Source: Microcaldota archaeon (GTDB lineage: Archaea; Micrarchaeota; Micrarchaeia; Burarchaeales; Burarchaeaceae). Taken from it: a DNA stretch of 8,703 nt. The stretch lies in contig QMVF01000026.1 in assembly GCA_003660965.1 (NCBI GenBank), forward strand, positions 1 to 8,703, read 5' to 3'. Of this stretch, positions 1 through 6,860 are shown piece after piece. The notes under the pieces were generated by a model that did no database searches, was not told the DNA's origin, and saw only the letters and a program-made list of their open reading frames with translations. Positions within the stretch are counted from its first letter, which is position 1; each line of letters begins with the position of its first letter. A program made the position numbers and the translations under genes.

Positions 1-1459
1 GCTTGAAGGCGTTTTGAGAAATTCCGAAATGCTTGCACAGATTCCAAAAAGCAGGAGAAGTGAAAAGATAAGTGAACTGCTGAAAATAAGGAAAATGAGG
101 ACGCTTTCCGGTATTGCTCCAATAGCTGTAATGACTATAAGCGGCTGCCCTCACGGAAGGTGCACCTACTGCCCGCGGGGCGAGAATGCAGCCCAGAGCT
201 ATACGGGCTATGAGCCTGCTTCCCTTAGAGGCAGGCAGAATCAATTTGACGGCTATTCACAGGTGAAGGCAAGGCTGGATGCACTGAGGCAGATAGGGCA
301 TGATGTTGAAAAATGCGAGCTCATAATCATGGGAGGCACCTTCAACTCCCAGCCGCGCGAATATCAAAGGAAGTTTGTAAAGGGATGCATAGATGCGATG
401 AATAGGGGCAAGAGCGAGAGAGTGGAGGAGGCGCTTAAGGGGAATGAAAATGCAGACGTACGGGCAGTTGGAATCACATTTGAAACCAGGCCGGACTGGG
501 CAAAGGAAAGGCAGGTGGATGAGCTTTTGAGCATGGGTGCCACCCGGGTTGAATTAGGAGTTCAGGCACTTAGCGATGAAATTTACAGGCGCACCAAAAG
601 GCAGCATACCCTGCAGGATGTGGTGGATGCTACGCGCATTCTCAAGGATTCTGCGCTCAAGGTGTGCTATCATATGATGCCCGGCCTGTACTCGGATGAA
701 AAAGCTGATTTGAACTATTTCAAGAGGCTGTTTGAGGATGAGAGGTTCAGGCCGGACATGCTGAAAATCTATCCATGCCTGGTACTTGAAGGAACTGGGC
801 TTTATGAAGAGTGGAAGAGGGGCGAGTATGAGCCTTATGATAGTGAGACGGCTGCTGAGATTATAGCAAAGGCGAGTAAATACATTCCGCCCTATGTGCG
901 CATTATGCGCATCCAGCGCGACATACCTGCAAATCTGATAGCTGCAGGAGTTAAGCACGGGAATTTGAGGCAGATGGTGAAGAGCAAAAGAAAGGAGCTT
1001 GGAATCAGGTGCAGGTGCATAAGGTGCAGGGAGATGGGGTTGCGTGGGATTGGCTATGAAGGGCAGGAGCTTGAGCTCAAGCGTATTGATTACAGGGCTT
1101 CAGAGGGAACTGAAATCTTTCTTTCATGTGAACATCAGAAGGTGGATGCGCTTGCAGGCTTTCTTAGGCTTCGCATTCCGAACAGACCGCATAGAGCGGA
1201 GTTGATGGATGCTGCGTTGATAAGGGAGCTTCATGTTTATGGAAGGGCATTGCCTATAGGAGAAAGGGGGGAGGTGCAGCATAAGGGAATTGGAGCTGGG
1301 CTTTTGAAGGAGGCGGAGAGACTTGCACATGAGGAATTCGACTATGCTAAAATTGCAGTTATAAGCGGGGTTGGAGTAAGAGAATATTATAGGAAATTTG
1401 GCTATAGGCTAGAAGGACCGTATATGGTGCGGGCTCTTGGAAAAGATAACGTTTATTAA
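1..1459 (+). CDS. elp3: Elp3-type tRNA uridine(34) carboxymethyltransferase (radical SAM + GNAT), 5'-truncated by window edge
   Basis: Elp3 makes the cm5U-type modification of wobble uridine 34 in tRNA, using a radical-SAM domain and an acetyl-CoA-binding GNAT domain; archaeal Elp3 works without the other Elongator subunits. Residues here count from a TTG at 14. The radical-SAM cluster motif is CPHGRCTYCPRG (Cys45, 50, 53, spacing C-x4-C-x2-C as in archaeal homologues), followed by QSYTGYEP. Further family motifs are FETRPDW (156-162), a YHMMPGL block near 219-225, KIYPCLVLEGT near 251-261, and the zinc-type CRCIRC (333-338). The GNAT part contains HVYG (407-410), the acetyl-CoA loop QHKGIGAG (422-429) and a C-terminal GPYMVRAL. 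The frame is open to the left edge (codons L-E-G-V precede the TTG), and this region matches an internal 'SN-E-LA' stretch of full-length homologues, so roughly 50-70 N-terminal residues probably lie outside the window and TTG 14 is not the real start. The family usually has CPGG; here it is CPRG. Function is confident. Confidence 0.95.
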   Translation, partial: LEGVLRNSEMLAQIPKSRRSEKISELLKIRKMRTLSGIAPIAVMTISGCPHGRCTYCPRGENAAQSYTGYEPASLRGRQNQFDGYSQVKARLDALRQIGHDVEKCELIIMGGTFNSQPREYQRKFVKGCIDAMNRGKSERVEEALKGNENADVRAVGITFETRPDWAKERQVDELLSMGATRVELGVQALSDEIYRRTKRQHTLQDVVDATRILKDSALKVCYHMMPGLYSDEKADLNYFKRLFEDERFRPDMLKIYPCLVLEGTGLYEEWKRGEYEPYDSETAAEIIAKASKYIPPYVRIMRIQRDIPANLIAAGVKHGNLRQMVKSKRKELGIRCRCIRCREMGLRGIGYEGQELELKRIDYRASEGTEIFLSCEHQKVDALAGFLRLRIPNRPHRAELMDAALIRELHVYGRALPIGERGEVQHKGIGAGLLKEAERLAHEEFDYAKIAVISGVGVREYYRKFGYRLEGPYMVRALGKDNVY

Positions 1460-1468
1460 GGCAATCAG

Positions 1469-2356
1469 GTGATGCATTATAGCGGCCAGATGCGGAAAAG
1501 AGTGATGGGCATGACCATAGACCTTAAAGGAGCTAAAAAACTAGGTTTTAAGTGGGCAATTTGGGATCATAATAAGGGAGACTGGGTAAGCGTTAGCGCA
1601 ACCAAGCCCTCGCCTTCGCAGGCACCTCCTGACTGCGTGTTTTCAATAGACAGTGCTATAGAGATGCAGGAAAAGGGGCTTGGGCCTGCTCCGCGCGGTC
1701 AGGCACCCGCGGAAAGCCCACCTTCCCAGAGCATATACACCCCGCGCCTGCCTTCGAGCGACAAGACGGTTGTTCGTGCTGACAAATCATTTTGCTCATT
1801 GCCAACCGAGGAACAGATGGAGGAGGAGCAGAAGAGAAGCGTACAGAGGATTCAGCAGCCCGTGCAGCCCATTCAGCAAAGGCAGCCAAGCATTCGATTG
1901 CCAAAGATGGAAATGAAGGGTGCTGATCTCGTTACTCCCGCAGTTGCAGGTGGAATTGCGATGGGGGTTTTGATGGGAATTCCTCTCATAAACATATGCA
2001 TGCCTGTATGGTTTGCAGGAGGAATCCTTGCAGCCTTCCTCCTGCTTGCAGAATCGCCTGTTAAAAGCACGCTGGATACGCGTGAAGCTGCTAAGATAGG
2101 CGCATTTGCAGGAGCGGTGGGAGCAATAGTTTCCCTTCTGGTTAGCTTTGTGGCAATAGTATTCATAGGCGAGGCAATAATTGAAATTGCAGGTGCGAGG
2201 AGCTCAGAGGTTACAATGCTTGCGCTGAATGGGATGGGAGTTGACAATGACCTTGACCTCCTTTTCGGCGCATTCACCCTAATTTCAAGGCTCATACTCT
2301 TCCCGCTGTTTGGAGCGCTCGGGGCAGTGCTTTATATAAAGTACGGAAGGAAGTAA
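1469..2356 (+). CDS. Unrecognised four-helix membrane protein with Pro/Gln-rich cytoplasmic arm
   Basis: I do not recognise a named family. The longest frame starts at GTG 1469, immediately followed by ATG 1472. ATG 1511 (residue 15) is a good alternative because GTGAT lies just upstream (1502-1506) and the protein would then begin MTIDLKGAKKLGFKWAIWD. Residues 16-45 look like a small soluble segment (two Trp, mixed charge). Residues 46-145 are low-complexity and rich in Pro, Ser and Gln, with an acidic/basic patch near 113-124, and look disordered. From about 154 come four hydrophobic segments (154-173, 174-194, 207-234, 264-290), the first pair Gly-rich with a GIPLINICMPVW turn, a pattern common in small uncharacterised archaeal membrane proteins. 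The positively charged linker before the first helix and the KYGRK tail suggest both ends are cytoplasmic. It starts about 10 nt after elp3, so co-transcription is likely. No catalytic motif is visible, and the function is unknown. Confidence 0.8.
   Translation: MMHYSGQMRKRVMGMTIDLKGAKKLGFKWAIWDHNKGDWVSVSATKPSPSQAPPDCVFSIDSAIEMQEKGLGPAPRGQAPAESPPSQSIYTPRLPSSDKTVVRADKSFCSLPTEEQMEEEQKRSVQRIQQPVQPIQQRQPSIRLPKMEMKGADLVTPAVAGGIAMGVLMGIPLINICMPVWFAGGILAAFLLLAESPVKSTLDTREAAKIGAFAGAVGAIVSLLVSFVAIVFIGEAIIEIAGARSSEVTMLALNGMGVDNDLDLLFGAFTLISRLILFPLFGALGAVLYIKYGRK
2330..2341 (+). promoter_or_regulatory. Candidate TATA box for rps8e-nnrD
   Basis: CTTTATATAAAG is a 12-base palindrome and a very good match to the archaeal TATA element. 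It lies inside the last codons of the membrane-protein gene (encoding L-Y-I-K). Transcription starting about 25 nt downstream would begin near 2360 and give a leader of about 60 nt before the S8e ATG. The site is also coding sequence, so the match may be coincidental. A weaker TTTAATAG at 2359-2366 is an alternative. Confidence 0.4.
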
Positions 2357-2371
2357 GGTTTAATAGACTTG

Positions 2372-2409
2372 CCCGAGGAATAGAGGAGGCATATAGGCGT
2401 AGTTTCGGG
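2372..2409 (+). promoter_or_regulatory. Possible leader hairpin in front of rps8e
   Basis: CCCGA (2372-2376) and TCGGG (2405-2409) are perfect inverted repeats. Two adjacent G-U pairs extend the stem to seven pairs (2372-2378 with 2403-2409), with a 24-nt loop. The loop contains GAGGAGG (2383-2389), an excellent Shine-Dalgarno sequence that has no start codon after it. The 3' arm ends 9 nt before the S8e ATG and covers most of the only SD-like sequence at a usable distance (GGGATGA, 2407-2413). It could control S8e translation, but a stem this short with a long loop could also arise by chance. Confidence 0.25.
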
Positions 2410-2418
2410 ATGATTTAG

Positions 2419-2808
2419 ATGAGAGTTTATCATGGAAGAGGATTGAGAAAGAAGGGAGGTACTGGAGGCAAAAGGAGAAAGCACCAGGATAAGAAGCTGC
2501 GGCATGTGGGCGGAGAATTCACTGCGCCAAAAGTAGCAGAGGAGAAGGAAGTGCGCGTGCTGGTGGGAAGAAGGGGCAATGGGAAGAAGGTTAAGCTGAA
2601 GCAGGTTGCTTATGCCAATGTAGTTGCTGAGGCCGGAAAAGTGAAGAGGGCCAAGATAAGAACTGTTATCGAAACCCCTGACAACCGCCACTATGCGCGC
2701 CAGAACATAATTACAAAAGGCGCAATCATAGATACGGAACTGGGAAAGGTAAAGGTTACGAGCAGAACAGGGCAGGACGGGGTTGTGAACGGAATTCTGG
2801 TAAAGTGA
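2419..2808 (+). CDS. rps8e: 30S ribosomal protein S8e
   Basis: S8e is a small-subunit ribosomal protein found in archaea and eukaryotes and absent from bacteria. The 129-residue product has the usual archaeal length. It shows the basic N-terminus with GRGLRKKGGTGGKRRKHQ, the central ANVV segment, the PDNRHYARQNIITKGAII block (87-104) and the C-terminal TELGKVKVTSRTGQDGVVNG, all hallmarks of the family. The start is fixed: the preceding in-frame codon is TAG (2416-2418), so ATG 2419 is the first possible ATG. The nearest SD-like sequence is GGGATGA at 2407-2413, which is weak for a ribosomal protein gene. The gene lies 62 nt after the membrane-protein gene and 1 nt before nnrD, so it is probably co-transcribed with nnrD. 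A TATA-like box at 2330-2341 and a possible leader hairpin may control it. Confidence 0.97.
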   Translation: MRVYHGRGLRKKGGTGGKRRKHQDKKLRHVGGEFTAPKVAEEKEVRVLVGRRGNGKKVKLKQVAYANVVAEAGKVKRAKIRTVIETPDNRHYARQNIITKGAIIDTELGKVKVTSRTGQDGVVNGILVK

Positions 2809-2809
2809 T

Positions 2810-3643
2810 TTGTTGAAACCAATCGAGCTTAAAAGCTCAAAGGCTCGCGAATATCTTAAGCCCAGATCACCTGATTCTCACAAGGGGCAAAATGGAAGAT
2901 TAGCCATAGTTGGAGGCAGCTCCAAATATTATGGTTCACCTGCATTGGTAGGACTGGCTGCCTATCGTTCAGGTGCTGATTTGGTTTACATAGTTGCTCC
3001 AGAGGCAGTTGCACCCACCATTGCAGGCTATTCGCCTGACCTTATGGTCTGGAGCTATCAGGGAGAGAGATTGAATGAAAGCGCTTTTGATGTGGTAAAT
3101 GAACTCTCTGAAAAAACGGATGCGCTGGTAATAGGCAATGGACTGACCAAGGAGAAGAGCGTGCTTGATGCTGCCTCAAGGATTGGTGAGAGATGGAAAA
3201 AGGAGTTAGTTATAGATGCGGATTGCATAGGGGCTGTGAAGAAGAAGGGAGCGGTTTATACCCCACATGTTGTTGAATTCAAACGGCTTTCGGGCAAGAT
3301 GCCGCATGAAGAGATTGGGGAACGGTGCGAGCAGGTGAAGGCGCTTGCAGCCGAGCTTGAAGCAACTGTAATACTTAAAGGAAAAATTGATGTGATTTCA
3401 GATGGTGAGAAGATTGCAATTAATAAAACGGGAAATGCAGGTATGACCTGCGGTGGAAGCGGGGATACGCTTACTGGAATAGTGGGTGCGATGCTTGCAA
3501 CAGGCCATTCTCACTTCAGAGCAGCGTGCCTTGGAGCTTATTTGAACGGGCTTGCGGGCGATCTTGCATATAAGAAATTGGAGAACTCGCTAATTGCTTC
3601 AGACATTATAGAAGCGCTTCCGCATGCGCTCAAAACGCTTTAA
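2810..3643 (+). CDS. nnrD: ATP/ADP-dependent NAD(P)H-hydrate dehydratase (CARKD/YjeF C-terminal type), stand-alone
   Basis: This enzyme repairs hydrated, inactive NADH or NADPH (NAD(P)HX) by dehydrating it at the expense of ATP or ADP; it has a ribokinase-like fold and is cytosolic. Visible family motifs are HKGQNGRLAIVGGS near 24-37, YGSPAL (41-46), VIDADCI (134-140), YTPHVVEFKRL (150-160, the substrate-side His/Glu block), ILKGKIDVI near 188-196, and NAGMTCGGSGDTLTG (209-223), where Asp219 is the expected catalytic base. At 277 residues it matches the dehydratase domain alone. The N-terminal NAD(P)HX epimerase domain (NnrE), fused to it in many organisms, is absent and not encoded elsewhere in the window. 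The start is unusual: two consecutive TTG codons (2810 and 2813) directly follow the rps8e TGA with a 1-nt gap, and GTGAT (2805-2809) spans the stop of rps8e and could serve as ribosome binding site. This suggests translational coupling to rps8e. Its stop overlaps the convergent Cys-rich gene. Confidence 0.93.
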   Translation: MLKPIELKSSKAREYLKPRSPDSHKGQNGRLAIVGGSSKYYGSPALVGLAAYRSGADLVYIVAPEAVAPTIAGYSPDLMVWSYQGERLNESAFDVVNELSEKTDALVIGNGLTKEKSVLDAASRIGERWKKELVIDADCIGAVKKKGAVYTPHVVEFKRLSGKMPHEEIGERCEQVKALAAELEATVILKGKIDVISDGEKIAINKTGNAGMTCGGSGDTLTGIVGAMLATGHSHFRAACLGAYLNGLAGDLAYKKLENSLIASDIIEALPHALKTL

Positions 3644-4581
3644 GAATTCTCCTCGCTCTCAGCAAGGCATTCTTCTTTGAGGGTTGCATTCTGTATGAAC
3701 TCACAGTACTCTGCATGCTCATAAATGGTTCCGTACCTGTAATAGCACGAATCCCGTATTTCATCTGAATTTATGAATTGGCAATAGTCCTCTCCAACTC
3801 CATGAAGCACTGCTGCACCACTCTCTATGCACCTGTCGCGTACTGTATGATTGTGTACACCAAAGCAGCATCTCGGATCCCCTGAAAGGTCAGTTCCTGC
3901 TGCTCTCAAGCACTCCTGCTCAGCACTTCCAGCACCCAAGGAAGCACAATAATCGCGGTAGGTGCAGAGCTGATAGATTTCATCAACGGTCAGATTGGAG
4001 GTGTCAATTGTTGTATTCGGTTCAATTTCTACAGGCTCTGGCTCCACTTCCGGCGGCTGTACGGTTATGAAACATGCTGAACCATAATACTTATTAGTGG
4101 TTATCACAGTGCGGGTTCTGTAGAAGGTTGTGGAAGCGCTCCCGTATTTCACTATGAGTGCATAAGTTCCATTGATTTCAGCCTCGCATTCCTGCACTGT
4201 TTTAATAGAAGAATCATAGGCATAACACACATCCCCCTTATCAAAAGAATAGGTTTTCAAATCAACTCCTACCTGAAGCTCTCTTCCCAATTCAGCCATC
4301 AACGTACCCACGCTTAATGCCAGGTTTACCGCACAATCCTGAATTGCCTTTCTTGATGCATTCTCAGGTGCCCCCCTCAAATCTTGAACTATGGAAATCA
4401 CCTCTGCATTCTGTATTATGTCCTCAAATTCCTCGAATGAAAGCTCCTGCTCCTCTTCGGGGGGCTGCGGTTGGACTGCCTCCTGAAGCTGGGGGAGGAA
4501 ATAAACTGCAGCTACTAGGAGAATCAGAAGCAGGGTAGCTACTGCCAAATGAGGAATTTGTGCTTTTGAATCAGACTCCAT
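3640..4581 (-). CDS. Membrane-anchored, Cys-rich extracytoplasmic protein with four C-x11-C repeats
   Basis: No named family is recognised. The 313-residue product has an uncleaved N-terminal anchor (hydrophobic 11-30), then a Pro/Glu linker (31-47), so the rest should lie outside the cell. Residues about 48-173 form a four-cysteine module (Cys83, 119, 132, 170) with GDVC, KTVQEC and YGSASTTF. The same arrangement occurs at the C-terminus of the 722-residue protein encoded next door. A second Pro/Glu/Thr linker (174-200) leads to four repeats of 26-28 residues, each with C-x11-C: Cys212/224, 239/251, 267/279 and 293/305, with Cys206 and Cys238 extra. Several N-glycosylation sequons (NAS, NGT, NTT, NLT, NHT, NAT) support surface location. 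The even spacing suggests disulfide-pinned helical hairpins (inference). ATG 4581 is preceded by TGTGAT at short spacing. It lies 47 nt downstream of the 722-residue protein gene on the same strand, so the two may be co-transcribed. Its stop overlaps that of nnrD. Confidence 0.85.
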   Translation of the reverse strand: MESDSKAQIPHLAVATLLLILLVAAVYFLPQLQEAVQPQPPEEEQELSFEEFEDIIQNAEVISIVQDLRGAPENASRKAIQDCAVNLALSVGTLMAELGRELQVGVDLKTYSFDKGDVCYAYDSSIKTVQECEAEINGTYALIVKYGSASTTFYRTRTVITTNKYYGSACFITVQPPEVEPEPVEIEPNTTIDTSNLTVDEIYQLCTYRDYCASLGAGSAEQECLRAAGTDLSGDPRCCFGVHNHTVRDRCIESGAAVLHGVGEDYCQFINSDEIRDSCYYRYGTIYEHAEYCEFIQNATLKEECLAESEENS

Positions 4582-4608
4582 GAAATCACATCTTTAAGTT
4601 AAGGAGTT

Positions 4609-4620
4609 AGATAAAAATAT
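4609..4620 (-). promoter_or_regulatory. AT-rich gap: weak TATA-like box and/or poly-T stop signal between the two Cys-module genes
   Basis: On the minus strand the 47-nt gap (4582-4628) contains ATATTTTTATCT. It lies about 30 nt upstream of ATG 4581, a plausible place for a TATA box giving a very short leader. The same T-run just after the TAG of the upstream gene could instead act as a poly-T termination signal. The sequence does not decide between these two roles. Confidence 0.25.
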
Positions 4621-4628
4621 TAATAAAG

Positions 4629-6797
4629 CTAAAGTACCTTCGAAATTTCGCAGGCCTCTATATACTGCGTATCCCCGGAAATTACTGCATCATATTCATA
4701 GAAAGTGAGGAAGCTGGTTCTGTTTGCAATTCCATAATTAAGTGTGAAGTGAGGTATGTCTGCAAGCTCTGCATTGCATTCCTCAAGGGTTTTGCTTTCG
4801 TCTCCTGCCCTGCATGCATCTCCGCTCATAACATAAACCTGAGCAGTTATGTTTGCATCCTCCAGCTCCGAGATGATTTTATCCGAGCATGATTGGAGCG
4901 CGGCCAATTGCATTTGAGTGAGGTTTGAAGCATCATAGGTAACTGCAGATGAATTGGAGGCTGCAAGACCGCTGTAGAACAGGCCGAAGGAAGTTGGTTC
5001 GTTTGCAGTTCTCTGAACCAGTTCATAGGCGCCAAGAGAGGCTGCGCCTACAAGCGCAAAGAAAACCACGAAAATAACTGCCCAGATCATAGTAACCTGT
5101 CTCTTCCAAACTATGCGCTTCTTCACGAATGCAAAGAACAGGAATATGCCAAGCGAGAGAAGCACCACTATCAAATCAAGAGTTCCGATTATAAGCGCGG
5201 GCATCATCCGCGCATTCTGCTGCTTTTCAGCAGGAGTCATTGGAGAGAAGCTGTTCCAAAGGGATAGCGAGCCCTTCATAGCACTCCTAGTTGCACTGCT
5301 AAGCAGGGTGCTTATTTGAGAGGCGTGCAAGTTCTCAAGCCCGTCATTCATGCTCGCTATGCGTTCACCAAGCAAGGTGTAATTTTCTTCAAGTATGACA
5401 AAATCATCAATGGCAGTTGTAGAGCTGAAACGAGCATCCAGCTTGTACTTTGCTTCCATATATTCATCCAGCTCCTCCTGAGCCTCAAATTCGCTTTCAC
5501 CTATATTATACTGTGCTCTCAACAGCTCCCTCTCCACCCATTCCTTTGAAAGCTGTGCATTCGTATAGGTGGGCATGGTTCTGTCAAGCCTTGAATTCAC
5601 TACTCTGCTCCTATCCCTGAACTGATCAACTAGCTGTTCCGCAAGCTCAAAATTGCCTGTTGCTATAGATGTGTTTATCTGCTCAACCAAAACCTCCAGA
5701 GTGACTATATCATTCAGAACCGTATTCCTCAGCGCAGTTACGTTTGTAATAGTATGTATGTGGTCAAGCTCTGCAGTCACATTCTCATAAACCAGCAGAA
5801 GCTCCTTTTCCTTCTCTATATTCAAAACATAATTCTTCCTTTCAGCAGTCTTCTCAAGTATCTGGGCTGCCTCGCTCTCAACATTTGCAAGCGGCAGTGC
5901 ATTGTCAAGCAGAGTCTGTACCTTGGAGAGCGCATTTTCAGCCTTGGTGAGGTTTATACTCACATCAGGGCAGACGCTCATGCAGTTGATTTGAGGATAG
6001 GCAGAAATCATAAGATCCCTATATTCATCAGGGCATGCTGCACGCACCTCATCTATATACTCCTGGGTGAACTCCTCAGGATTGCACGCGCCTCCCATCA
6101 AGCCATCGAGCTGAAGCGCGCTCTGTTTAAGCATGTTTGAAGCCCGCTTCATGCCCTCCAGATTCTCAAGTGCGGCCTGTAGTTTATCCGCTGCATTGTC
6201 CAGTTCAATGCCATTCAAGTTTTCTTCGAACTCAGTAAGATTGTTGTCAAAAGCGAACAAGTACCTACCATGGACTGCCTTTACCTCTATAAACCAGGGA
6301 ATTTGGTTCATCTCTGTTATTCCAGTAATTACAGGAAGGTAGCTGCAGGTTTCATAATTATAGCAATAGGGAGAAGGTGAGGAGCCTCCAAGATGGGAGC
6401 CCTTGTACATTGATAGGTAGCTGTAGGCAACACACACATCTTCTGCTCCGCCCCCATACGGAGTTGCAAGGTTTCTGGTTTCGTTGAACTTTCTAACTAG
6501 AAGGCGCACTTCATCTAGCTCGGCATCGCTAGGAAGCGCTGTGTCTATATAATATTCTCTTAGGGCAGTCTGTATGCTTTCCGCATCCTCAACTATCTGG
6601 TTCTCAAAAAGTATGAAGGTTTTCTCTCCACTTATGGATACTAATTCGTAGCCATTAGAAAGAGAGGTTATTTCCACACTGCTCTCATTCTCCTCTAAAT
6701 ATAAGTAGGGCTCGAAGTTGAAAGTTTGGGCAAAGGAGAGCATTGAAAATAGGAGCAGGATAAACAGCACTTTCATTGGTCGCCCTTTCATGCCCAT
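4629..6797 (-). CDS. Large secreted/membrane protein: signal peptide, helical ectodomain, two membrane helices, C-terminal four-Cys module
   Basis: The 722-residue product matches no family I can name. A signal peptide is clear (core 9-22, likely cut after SFA at 23). Residues 24-185 form an ectodomain with Cys122, 145 and 151. Residues 186-530 are mostly charged, heptad-like helix with many Glu, Leu and Lys, interrupted by a Cys cluster (238, 255, 272, 276), and look like coiled coil. Two membrane helices (about 535-558 and 570-592) flank the short basic cytoplasmic turn KKRIVWKRQ. The final part (600-722), again outside, is the four-Cys module (Cys637, 662, 674, 716) shared with the downstream gene product. 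Sequons such as NES, NET, NLT, NVT, NTS, NYT and NIT fit an external, glycosylated protein. Possible starts are ATG 6797, 6791 and 6776 (residues 1, 3, 8). A TATA box only about 20 nt upstream suggests a leaderless mRNA starting near 6791-6797, which would favour residue 1 or 3. The function may be envelope scaffolding or a sensor-like role; this is inference. Confidence 0.85.
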   Translation of the reverse strand: MGMKGRPMKVLFILLLFSMLSFAQTFNFEPYLYLEENESSVEITSLSNGYELVSISGEKTFILFENQIVEDAESIQTALREYYIDTALPSDAELDEVRLLVRKFNETRNLATPYGGGAEDVCVAYSYLSMYKGSHLGGSSPSPYCYNYETCSYLPVITGITEMNQIPWFIEVKAVHGRYLFAFDNNLTEFEENLNGIELDNAADKLQAALENLEGMKRASNMLKQSALQLDGLMGGACNPEEFTQEYIDEVRAACPDEYRDLMISAYPQINCMSVCPDVSINLTKAENALSKVQTLLDNALPLANVESEAAQILEKTAERKNYVLNIEKEKELLLVYENVTAELDHIHTITNVTALRNTVLNDIVTLEVLVEQINTSIATGNFELAEQLVDQFRDRSRVVNSRLDRTMPTYTNAQLSKEWVERELLRAQYNIGESEFEAQEELDEYMEAKYKLDARFSSTTAIDDFVILEENYTLLGERIASMNDGLENLHASQISTLLSSATRSAMKGSLSLWNSFSPMTPAEKQQNARMMPALIIGTLDLIVVLLSLGIFLFFAFVKKRIVWKRQVTMIWAVIFVVFFALVGAASLGAYELVQRTANEPTSFGLFYSGLAASNSSAVTYDASNLTQMQLAALQSCSDKIISELEDANITAQVYVMSGDACRAGDESKTLEECNAELADIPHFTLNYGIANRTSFLTFYEYDAVISGDTQYIEACEISKVL

Positions 6798-6814
6798 AAA
6801 TATGCCTTTCTCGG

Positions 6815-6823
6815 TTTATAAAG
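6815..6823 (-). promoter_or_regulatory. TATA box for the 722-residue membrane protein gene
   Basis: On the minus strand the sequence is CTTTATAAA, followed by about 17 nt and then ATG 6797. Archaeal transcription starts about 25 nt from the TATA centre, which puts the start near 6793, at or just beside the first ATGs. The transcript should therefore be leaderless or nearly so. This also argues that the gene has its own promoter, separate from the S-layer gene upstream. Confidence 0.5.
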
Positions 6824-6860
6824 ATATCTATTATGCACGAAGAGAAGTACGAGGAGCCAG

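Noticed and set aside
14..16. TTG at 14 as the true start of elp3
   Set aside because: The frame continues open to the window edge, and full-length archaeal homologues have additional N-terminal residues before this segment.
554..958. Minus-strand open frame of 134 codons inside elp3
   Set aside because: It lies entirely within a highly conserved enzyme-coding region and has no family features.
1873..2295. Minus-strand open frame of 140 codons opposite the four-helix membrane protein
   Set aside because: The plus-strand frame has coherent membrane segments and operon spacing. The antisense product looks like the complement of hydrophobic codons.
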